Positions 55,710 through 64,000 of a stretch of 64,000 nt of DNA are shown here, piece by piece. The position numbers and the translations under genes are program-made. The notes below the pieces were generated by a model that ran no database searches, had not been told where the DNA came from, and saw nothing but the letters and a program-made list of their open reading frames with translations. Origin of the DNA: Desarmillaria ectypa (lineage: Eukaryota; Basidiomycota; Agaricomycetes; Agaricales; Physalacriaceae); NCBI GenBank assembly GCA_030407005.1, contig JAUDYN010000006.1, positions 2,728,001-2,792,000 of the forward strand. Direction: 5' to 3'. Each line of letters starts with the position of its first letter. The stretch's first letter is position 1.

Positions 55710-56392
55710 CCCATTATCCATCTGCTGCCGACACCGTGGGCGTAGTCCACGACGGGGACTACGCTGTGCGTTTCCACCGCGAAAAATACGACACGGAACG
55801 GTTTGACGACTATCGTGGTTTCAACTGGCGTTTGTGCAAAGTGATACCGGTGTCGACAGGTGGGTTGGCGTGCTTGAATTTCTACGTTCCGTTCTTGACC
55901 GTTATGTAGGTTAGCTGTGGCGAGTGGCTCTACTCAAGTGTCAGGGACTCTTGAGATGCTTTTCCCAGTGTGCAAGTACCTATGATCCATTCGTGAGTGA
56001 TGATTGGCCCGTTAATCGGATGGTCTGTACTTTGGAACCTGAAGTCCAAAAATAAAGGTATAATAACGATATCTGTGTCAGCGGCTGTGTGCGGTTTATT
56101 GCAATTTATAGCGACTGGGTTTGGTCAAGGAATGGCGAAGGCATACGGCTACTAACATAACAGTAAGTACGTCAACGAGCATCCTTGAACATCGTCGGAA
56201 GCAACGTTTTTACTTATTGTATACCGTATTTTAGCTCAGTTTCAGAATTGGTACGTGAATTATGTCAACGAAACAGTCTCATGATAAATCGTTTGCATGT
56301 AAATATCCAAGCATAAGCCTTCCCACTGAGAAGGATATAAGTATTAAAATATAGATATACAAATACTCTTGGTCCACGTCCCAACCGAATTA
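55710..56392. other. Intergenic before the SREBP gene 3' end
   Basis: About 680 bp. The frame at 55646-55909 has no family features. Confidence 0.4.
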
Positions 56393-59202
56393 TTAAACCT
56401 GTCCCCATGGCCGACCACGCCGTTCCGACGCGACGAGCATATCAACAACCCTATCCCTGGCCTCCTCAACTTCCTCATTATCGAACACCTTCCTGCCCAT
56501 GATCATCCTCAACTTGTACCCCGCGCCTTCATGGTCGGTCAACGACGGACTCGGCGGCGGGCTCAACAAGATAGACACGCCCTCACCCCTACATCCCATC
56601 ACAGCAGAGGGGAAGAGTTTCCTATAAAGCATGATGCCACGGATCAGCGACTTGATGTCACACTCTACGCCATCCCTCTCTTCGTCATCTTCCTCCTCCT
56701 CCTCGTCATCATCGACCCAAACTCCTTCCAGTCCAGCACCGCCACCCAACCACACTTTCTCAAATACACCTCCAAGCTCCGCCATCTTGCCTCCCAAAGA
56801 ACGAGCAGCATCAACTGTGACCCTACGGAGGTCGTCCTCTTTGTCACTCTCACTGGCGGTTTCAATGCTAGCAGGGACAACGGACTCGACGAACATAGCT
56901 TCTAGATGCGCCTTCATGCGTTCCAAGACAAGGGTACGCGCGACAACACCAATCGGAGTGTATCTGTCCCACTCAGCCTTGGTACCTGCGGCTTTCAGCC
57001 TCGACACGGCCTCGTTGACATCAACAGACCCTAGCGCTAGTCGCTCGTACGCACAAGCAATACCTCCGTTGCGTTTCGCAGCTTCCCAGATCCTAGCCGC
57101 GTGCCTCTTGGCGACAGGGCACGACAACATCGCCAGAGTGCTCAGGTCGCCCGCGCTGGCGCTGAACCAGGGAAGGTGAGTGCGAAGTCGGTACATTGTG
57201 AGCAGGCGAGTAATTAACGACGTTTGATCTATTGAATCATGGTTAGTCCAAACCAAAATCAATGATTAGGATCACAAACCTGGGTTGAAGACACAAATCT
57301 CTCCAAGTCTGACCCATGCTCGCTGCTCAAGTCCTTTTTCCTCAAATGTCTCTCCTTTACGAACCCATCCGAGAGCCTTTGTAAGTCGCTTCTCCTCGCC
57401 TTGCTTGCCTCTTTTGGCCGGCTCGAGGGCTGCCAAAAGACTAGCGGCCCGTGTTATGGCTTGACCGTGACCCTCCTTCTTAGCAACACGGAAAGCTCCT
57501 AAATAGAAATTGAATCGGCCCTTGATCTTGCCCACCCAGGGCCATAGAATAGAGATGAACACTAGAACTGACACGAGTAGATGAAACGCCTGAATCAATG
57601 ATTGGTATGTGCTGACAGTAGAGTGGTGTCTGACACTGAGAACCACTCCTTCACGGGTATGTTCCGACGCAGGCGCTGTCGAGCTGAAGGGGTTATTGAA
57701 GAAGGAGAACAGCGCGAATGTCGCCAAGAGGTACTGTGGCGCCTGAGATTGCGCTTCCAGTTTGGTCCCAATTTTCTCAACTGGTGCTACAGGTGGTATC
57801 ACCTTACGAGGTCGACCACGCTTCCTCTTCTCGGGTACAACAGGCAGACCAGCGGGTACAGAGGTGGAGGGCGGTGGAGACGGAATCTCGACCTTTGGCT
57901 TCTTCCTTCTTCTCTCTTCTTCTTCGTCGTTGTCTTCGTCATCCGACTCGGGAACATCGATGTCGAGGGCATCCACTTCATCCTTCTCTTCACCACCAAA
58001 CTTCTCCTTCCACTCTTTCTCCCAGGTGTGCAGTAGAGCCGATCCGCCAACCAATCCCGAAATCAGAGCCTTCAGTCCATCTTGTTCACGCTTCAACCGC
58101 ATCTCCCGCTTCTTTAGCACTCTAATGTACTCGACAGCCTTTCCAAGGACGTTCGCTTTACTGCATTTCCTTGCCACTTTGACTCCGTCAACGTATCCTC
58201 GCTCGTCGATGATATCTGTCGAATCTTCTTCATTTCTGATCTTGGCCTTAGTCCCTTTACTCTTCTTAGGTCCATCGTTCCATTCCAACACTCGAAGAGC
58301 GGGAACTGCCATGCGCAAGGACTGAATTCTGGCGTTGAGGTTCGTACGGTACCGACGCTCGATGGTAGTGTGAGACGTTTTAGGCCGAGATGACATGAGC
58401 ATCGTACTGGGTGCTGGATCAGGGGAAGAGACGACGGTGGCATGGAATGGGACAGCTTGGGAAGCGGGAGGGGTGCTGGGAGGAGGGGTCGACGCAGCTG
58501 ATGATACCGAAGAGGATGAAGACAGTGACGCAGACGACACTGAACCCACTAAAAACGAGCCGTATTAGATACAGCATACCTCATAAATGAGCCCAGTCGG
58601 CATGAACTGGACTTACTTGTAGGCATGGCCATTACAACACCGGCTGATTCACGGACCCGTTGGGCTAACTCTGCGGCGGGATCCAGTGAAGACTCCTCCA
58701 ATGACGATACGCTCATTCTTCTGGGAGTAGGGCCATAGTCTCCCGCCAAAAGAACAGGAGGTGACTGGAACGTGAAGGGAAAATCATATTCATAATGGTT
58801 CGTCTTGGTCAACAGACTGGGCTCAACCACCATATTTGAGGTCCCAAAATCCACACTACCAAAATCCGTATACCCCATTGGCTCTTGGAACATGGAAGTC
58901 AGCTGGGACCAGTCGGTTTCCATTGAGCTGTCCTGGATCATGTCGTCTTGTAAAATCAAGTTAAGGTCCAATGGATCTGATGAGTCGAAGCCTGAAGATG
59001 AGTGGGAGCCAGAGCTCGTCGACTCTGACGGCGACGGTGCTGAAAAATCCAACATGGTTGGGGACGAGATGGGTGCGGGAAAGAAAGTTTGTCGCAAAAT
59101 CAGGCCATTTCTCGATAATTGGCCCATATTGATATCACGTGTTGTAAGCTCCTTTTGGGAGTCGGGCATCGGAGAAGTCCGGACCGAAGACTTCCTCCAC
59201 AC
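56393..59202 (-). CDS. SRE1: SREBP-type bHLH transcription factor (Sre1 homolog)
   Basis: Membrane-bound regulator of sterol synthesis and low-oxygen response in fungi. Three exons, about 900 codons. The N-terminal ~220 residues are S/P/D/L-rich (activation-like). The bHLH has HTTIERRYRTNLNARIQSL; the Tyr in ERRY is the SREBP-specific substitution for Arg. A long charged loop precedes KANVLGKAVEYIRVLKKRE. An acidic stretch (SDDEDNDEEEERRRKK) and an AT-hook RKRGRPRKV follow. Two hydrophobic segments, QYLLATFALFSFFNNPF and AFHLLVSVLVFISILWPWV, flank a short lumenal loop, the expected hairpin. The C-terminal regulatory half ends RPWGQV at 56393. The exon-1 junction splits an ATG codon; the second intron joins NP to DQTSLITRLL. 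The start at 59202 is the first ATG; another lies 11 codons in. Confidence 0.93.
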
Positions 59203-59570
59203 TTAGCAGGGCTTCCTTCAAGTTCCTTTGAGGCTTCGCTACATTTTTACCACCCACGGAAACCTAGGATTCGCTTGCCTTCCAAGTTGATGCACTTGGT
59301 GAATCACCAAACAGTATTATTTCCCTATAATGTTCTTCCACTAATTACACAGTCAATATACACTATGAACGGAGCTCCGTTGCATAAACTACAGGTATAA
59401 TATCCCAGCCATCATACATCGTACAACCAGTAGATTACTCATGACACACACACAAAATAAAGGGTATTTTTCTATACAGCAGTGTACGGGGATACTTTTA
59501 CCTGTTCCATCTCATGAGCCTCGTGGTGGGACTATTCGGCGTGTTTCAGCAAGGCATCAACCAGTCGAAA
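59203..59570. other. SREBP promoter region and DUF6534 3' region
   Basis: About 370 bp upstream of the SREBP gene. No further feature recognised. Confidence 0.45.
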
Positions 59571-60979
59571 TTAATTACTTACGCGAGCATCAGCATCAAG
59601 TACCTCGTCTGAGGTATCCCGACTTGGACGTGCGTCTTCCTCCATAGCAAAGTTTACTTTCGAACGTTGGCGATGTCTCACTGACATAACTTGACGTGGT
59701 ACAGCTCCGTTGACTGTTAGTGTTGGGTCTGGGGCTGTACTGTCTCCAGTGCGCCCGCCCACAATCCGCACCCTTGAGTTGAGGACCTACAGGCAGAGAT
59801 TTATGAGCACAATAAGTATCAGGTTCACCGATTTTAACACTAACAGCGAACAGGCTATTCGAGTATAACTTCGAAAGCGCTATGGAAGGCACTAGATGGT
59901 AGTTGTTGTGCTGATATACCCGATAAAACACAAGATCAATGATTGCAAACGCTGCACATGTCGAGCCAGTCTCCACTGTCAGTCTAACAATCTTGATAAC
60001 GAGAATGTCTGTTGACCGGATCCCGGAGCGCGCTCTTAATAAACTCCAGGTCATGGTCACAGAGATGATCACGTCGCAAAGAGCCGTCCCCGCAAGCCAC
60101 ATCTTTGAGAACACCATGCTCAACACGTTGAAAAGAAGGAAGAGGAAGCACAACAAACCGAAGTCACCACATATGTCTTCGTCTGTATCTCTGAGAAGTG
60201 TCCAATTTCGTCTGCCCATACGCCCGCGTAGATGCCGGCAACAGCTTGAGTCAAAGAAAGCTAAGAGAAAATATCTTGATTAATAGACGGTAATATTTAA
60301 AACGGTACAAGACTTTCTCACCAACACAATAACAGAAGGAACCCAAAATTCTCTAGTCAAAATCCAGATCCGCCAGGCATAGAAAAACTGTCCCGTAGCA
60401 CTGACTAATCGTATATCTCAGTTATTGCACCAAAGACAAAAAATTAAAGCCTTTGCTTACCGAGTGAGGTCATTAGCGGACCATTAATCCAATAGGTGCC
60501 GACTGCGTCAAGCTGCATTGGATCGCCCCAACTGCGAAAAATGTGAGGACGACATCACTCGGAAAGACAGGATACTCACCCGGTGCCAAAATTCCTAAAA
60601 GCGTCACTAGTTGCTATACATGTCTGCGCGACTTCAAACAGATATATTATCAGAGCCAAAGCCTTTGTAGGGAAAAATCGGTCGGTGGGGAAAGCTATGT
60701 AATATATGTCTGTTGAATCGGTCCGTTTAACGTTTAGCGAGTATAGAGTGCGTGGGACCCACATGCTTGGAGAGTCAAGGCACCGAAAAGTCCCCAGTTG
60801 AAAAAATGTCCGACCACCTGAACAGAAATTTCCGATCAGTAATAGCCCGAATCTTCTATGGAGAACGAAAGTCCTACCAACGGACCAGTCCTGCCAAAAT
60901 TTTTAAAAAAACACTCAGAATAAGATGGTACTACGCGGACAATTTGCACCTACAGCTGAACAATGGGGACGGACGACAT
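59571..60979 (-). CDS. Multispan membrane protein, DUF6534-like
   Basis: Basidiomycete-expanded membrane family of unknown function. The start at 60979 gives MSSVPIVQL, then a mini-exon TGPL, then VVGHFFNWGLFGALTLQA, the typical opening. Later exons read YYIAFPTDRFFPTKALALII (a typical 'Y...FP.D' block), LFEVAQTCIATSDAFRNFGTG, WGDPMQLDAVGTYWINGPLM, FFYAWRIWILTREFWVPSVI, ALCDVIISVTMTWSLLRARS and KIVRLTVETGSTCAAFAII. About seven helices are predicted by eye. A cytosolic tail with basic and acidic residues ends at 59571, or may splice further from a GTAAGT there. Receptor-like topology is inferred; no ligand or role is known to me. Confidence 0.82.
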
Positions 60980-62081
60980 GGCATGAAGGAAGGGAAAGAA
61001 CACGTTGGTGACTACTTCGGTTAGAATTCCAGGTTATTAAAGGGTCTTAACGAAATCGAGGCCATCTTAACCCCAAGTCGCTCGCCACAACACAACTTCT
61101 ATGCCTCATGATGACAACCTTCCGTCAGGACAAGAATAGATAACGAGAGAAGCTTATCCGAATACAACGAGTCCATCCCGGATCGAAAAGCCGAAGTGGC
61201 AGCTAGTTGGTTAGAAAGCCTAAACTTGCGATTTGTGACAGATCTCCCCATGTTGACTCTATCTCACCGTAAGAATATACAGGCAGAGTACAACGTGACA
61301 TGTTCTTACCTGACCGTATTTTTGTGCCCCAGATTCCGAGTCGAAATGGCGTTCATATTTAGACTTCGAATTCGGAAACTGCCGTTTGTTGTTCTTTTCG
61401 TTACTATATCCAGACCGTGACTGTGCACCCACCCACCAAGCTGCTTTTGTTCAGCGTGGGTAACATTCCGCCACTGTTGATGAAGGCGACTATCGGATTT
61501 TTCGTGAGGCATCGTGATTATCGATAAGTTCTACTCAGGTCACCCTTGGCGGCATTACCAAACAACGGCTACTAATCTCTTGTTCTGGCGCTACATACTC
61601 CCGGCGGCGGCGAGCAGAATAGGTCACAGGTATGTAAGTATCTTTACAGTGTGCTCATTGTGTATTTAATTTGGTTCTCAGGATGTCACTTTCCTCTCAG
61701 GCTGCTTCTCCGGCAGGTTCTCCATCACGCTAAGCGCAGTCTCAACGGTCGACTGGTCAACCGTCATTGCGTTTGCAGCCGTCGTCATCATGTCCGATTC
61801 TTGAATTCTGAGAAGAGCCAAGGTATTGTACCTACCGCTTTCAACTATTCGCGTCTTTTTCTCTGTTTTTTTTTTTTGGTTTCTCGCTTAAGACATGAGG
61901 CATCTCTTGTGATTACTTCGTTTCCTCCGCGTCAGACTGAGACTAGGATGAGTAACTGTGAAGGACCGATGTCTTCGTACGATTAGCTGTCCGATCACAG
62001 GGTCCCAGGCGTTGTAGGAGGTTCATAACATAGGTCTTCAGTCTCTTGGCTCCATTCCACTAGGCCCACATCCATTCAGCC
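60980..62081. other. Intergenic between membrane protein and methyltransferase (divergent)
   Basis: About 1.1 kb. A frame at 61651-61986 has no family features. A 12-T run lies at 61866-61877. Confidence 0.45.
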
Positions 62082-63107
62082 ATGAGTCGTATTCAACACA
62101 CAGAGAGGACTCATCACTCTATCCCTGGCTCACAGTATGTGCTTCCTTCTGATGAACTCGAACGACAAAGGCATGTAATCATGCGATACGGTATCCATAT
62201 ACACATACCAACTCTATCACTCCAGATTGAAATTACAACATCAAGTAATACGACGAGCATTTGGCGGGGCCCTTCTGTTTCCTTGTATCCGTCTCTCAGC
62301 CAATGATCAAGTCTTAGATTCTGGCACTGGTACAGGTGATCTAGCCGGTGCCACAGCTCGCACGCACCGACCCATTCTGACTGCTTTACCCCAGGCATCT
62401 GGCTTTTGGAACTTACACCACAGTTACCGTCAACGATTCGTCTCCATGGTGTGGATATCATAACACGACTTTTTCCCACCACATATCCCAGCAACGTCAA
62501 GTTCTCAGTTGAGAACGTTACTCGACTTCCGCCGTCTTGGAGCAATACCTTCGCCTTAGTTCATCAAAGGCTATTATTGGCGGCGCTACGCAAAGTGGAA
62601 TGGCCGATTGCAATCGGCGAGATGTACAGGGTTATCTCTCCTGGTGGTTGGATTCAACTTTGCGAAGCTGGCTCTTGGCGCGCTGGTCCGTTCACCGCTC
62701 GGTTTCAATCACTGATGCGGACCCTGCTCGATTCCAAGGGTTTATTTATGGACTGTTACAAAGCTATGCCTCTGATGCTCAGAAATGCAGGCTTTGTTGA
62801 TGTTCGCGTCGAAGTGATTCAATTATCGCTTTGCGGCGCAGAGGGTAGCGATGATCGAAAGTGCGTATCAGTCCTTATGTCATATATTACATCACTTACG
62901 AGAGTTTCCTTTCCTTCTACTGCCAGAAATATGTGTAATGTCTTTCGGGGTATGAAGACTCCGATTTTGAATGTCGGAGGCTTCGGCTTTGTGAGTTCTG
63001 AAGCAGAATTTGATGGATTGGTAAATGGGGTCGAAGACGAGATGGAGAAGACTGCCAGCGCCCAAAAAGAATACTTCTTGTTCTGTGCTCGGAAGCCTTC
63101 ATTGTGA
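62082..63107 (+). CDS. SAM-dependent methyltransferase (class I)
   Basis: Four exons. MSRIQHTERTHHSIPGSQYV opens, then LPSDELERQR joins LKLQHQVIRRAFGG. The SAM-binding motif I is VLDSGTGIW (rebuilt across an intron), then STIRLHGVDIITRLFPTTYP, then motif-like WSNTFALVHQRLL and EMYRVISPGGWIQLCEAG. The C-terminus is KEYFLFCARKPSL. This order matches the large mushroom methyltransferase family related to LaeA/UbiE folds, often near oxidoreductases. The junction after ERQ requires a GC donor (AG|GCATGT at about 62170). Length about 275 codons, normal. The target molecule is unknown. The GMC oxidoreductase gene follows in the same direction with a 357-bp gap. Confidence 0.88.
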
Positions 63108-63464
63108 ATGATGAAGGTCGAGCTGTATTGTACGAATATCTGTCCGGGCTTTTATCCCCTACGCAAGCTGGCGTTGATCGTCATTAAACCTTCAGAAGCA
63201 TGGCCCCGACAGCCTTCTGACAAACCCCAACTGTTCGTAGGTGACCCGGCCGAACCTGACCACTATCAGGCTAAAATGAAGATGCTTACGCGTCATTTCG
63301 GCAACGAGACTGGCTCTTTAGCCTTCTCCATATGTATATTGCTGATCTAAGGGTCATCAGCCTCTCGAGTCCTTGTCTTAACGTCATCGCGGTAAGCATG
63401 ATTCATAAATCGCCATGCTTAAAGCCTCTTTCTCCATTTCTTACCATTTCCCCATCCTTTCGAT
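63108..63464. other. Spacer between methyltransferase and GMC oxidoreductase
   Basis: 357 bp, presumed promoter of the GMC gene; nothing specific seen. Confidence 0.45.
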
Positions 63465-64000
63465 ATGCCCATAGTCTCCCTACAGGATCTTCTTGGTGCC
63501 GATGTTGACATCTTAGTCGTTGGAGGAGGAACTTGCGGTCTGGCGACTGCAACACGGTGAGGTTGATCGCGTTCCATCCCTTCAAGCTGCTCAATCGGAT
63601 CTCGCACTAAGACTAGCACAGAATTGTCCGAACACCGTTATAGCCGTTATTGAAGCTGGTGATTATCATGAAAATGATCCTTTGGTTGATGTACCAGGTA
63701 TGTGTATGTTGGAAGGATTTATTTTTAGTTGGAAATCGTGTCCAGGAATGATGAGCCGGGCCATTCACAATCCCAAGTATGATTGGACGTATTACACAGT
63801 GCGTAAATTTGCTTAGCTTTGATCGTGCCATGTTGCTAACAGATTTTTGGCCATTTAGGTCCCACAAAAACATGCAGGTAATCGTCAAATTCTACAGTCT
63901 CATGGAAAAGGTCTAGGAGGCTCTTCAATGGTCTGTTCGCTTATTAGAATGTTGTCGAAAAATTCGCGTGCTAATGCCTTTTGCAGCTCAATTTCATGGG
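63465..64000 (+). CDS. GMC oxidoreductase, N-terminal part (3' beyond the window)
   Basis: FAD-dependent oxidase/dehydrogenase of the glucose-methanol-choline family. The start at 63465 gives MPIVSLQDLLGADVDILVVG, then GGGTCGLATATR completes the Rossmann FAD motif; an intron follows. VIAVIEAGDYHENDPLVDVP is the second strand with the ribose-binding acid (EAG). Then MMSRAIHNPKYDWTYYT, VPQKHAGNRQILQSHGKGLG and GSSM (the GMC signature GKGLGGSSM), then LNFMG at the edge. At least four introns. No signal peptide is seen, so an intracellular member is likely. Substrate (alcohol or sugar) cannot be inferred from the N-terminus. Confidence 0.92.

Noticed and set aside
56631..57179. 182-codon plus-strand frame
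   Set aside because: Antisense shadow of the SREBP C-terminal exon; Ser/Pro-rich because it mirrors acidic codons.
57602..58325. Plus-strand frames of 135-187 codons
   Set aside because: Antisense to the SREBP bHLH exon, no motif.
1..64000. CRISPR array, transposon ends or rRNA
   Set aside because: No regularly spaced repeats, no transposase or reverse-transcriptase motif, and no rRNA core sequence seen; the organism is a fungus.

Overview
The window is nuclear DNA of a filamentous basidiomycete, very probably an Agaricomycete. The genes are dense and split by many short introns of about 45-60 nt with GT-AG ends. Several families typical of mushrooms are present: a DUF6534-type membrane protein, F-box proteins of the agaricomycete type, GMC oxidoreductase, and caspase-domain paralogs. 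I found no transposon, CRISPR array or rRNA. The translations I rely on were spliced by eye, so exon borders are inferences unless a motif confirms them.

Layout. 1-2.3 kb: two tandem D-amino-acid oxidase (DAAO) genes on the minus strand, the first cut by the window edge. 2.5-3.9 kb: sphingolipid delta-4 desaturase. 3.9-9.9 kb: gene-poor, with one small uncharacterised gene at 7.4-8.0 kb. 9.9-11.2 kb: a third DAAO. 12.0-16.0 kb: an MTH1-like Nudix hydrolase divergent from a BUR1/CDK9 kinase gene. 17.0-17.7 kb: a small secreted protein. 17.9-24.9 kb: a translation block made of mitochondrial isoleucyl-tRNA synthetase, tRNA-Asp(GTC) and cytosolic prolyl-tRNA synthetase. 25.1-27.6 kb: mitochondrial ornithine-type carrier and the GPI-anchor subunit PIG-P.

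27.9-36.7 kb is the most unusual part. A complete unit (upstream block, TATA box, 53-codon gene with one intron, 3' region) occurs three times, interleaved with an aspartic protease and an F-box gene. Two copies look functional and one is dead. The encoded peptide is an almost perfect alternating amphipathic beta sequence without a signal peptide. I do not recognise it as a described family, and it is my best candidate for something new.

37.1-41.4 kb: a zinc alcohol/polyol dehydrogenase and an MFS transporter. 43.3-47.8 kb: alpha-aminoadipate reductase LYS2 (lysine biosynthesis). 48.2-49.7 kb: a membrane-anchored 3-beta-HSD-type enzyme. 50.3-55.7 kb: a graveyard with two related F-box remnants around two caspase-domain remnants; one of the latter has lost both catalytic residues. 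56.4-59.2 kb: SREBP-type transcription factor with an AT-hook. 59.6-61.0 kb: DUF6534-like membrane protein. 62.1-63.1 kb: SAM methyltransferase. 63.5 kb to the end: start of a GMC oxidoreductase.

Most neighbours are housekeeping genes without an obvious shared pathway. Possible functional links are the desaturase, 3-beta-HSD and SREBP (membrane lipids and sterols) and the repeated DAAO genes (D-amino-acid use). These are inferences from gene content, not evidence of a cluster.
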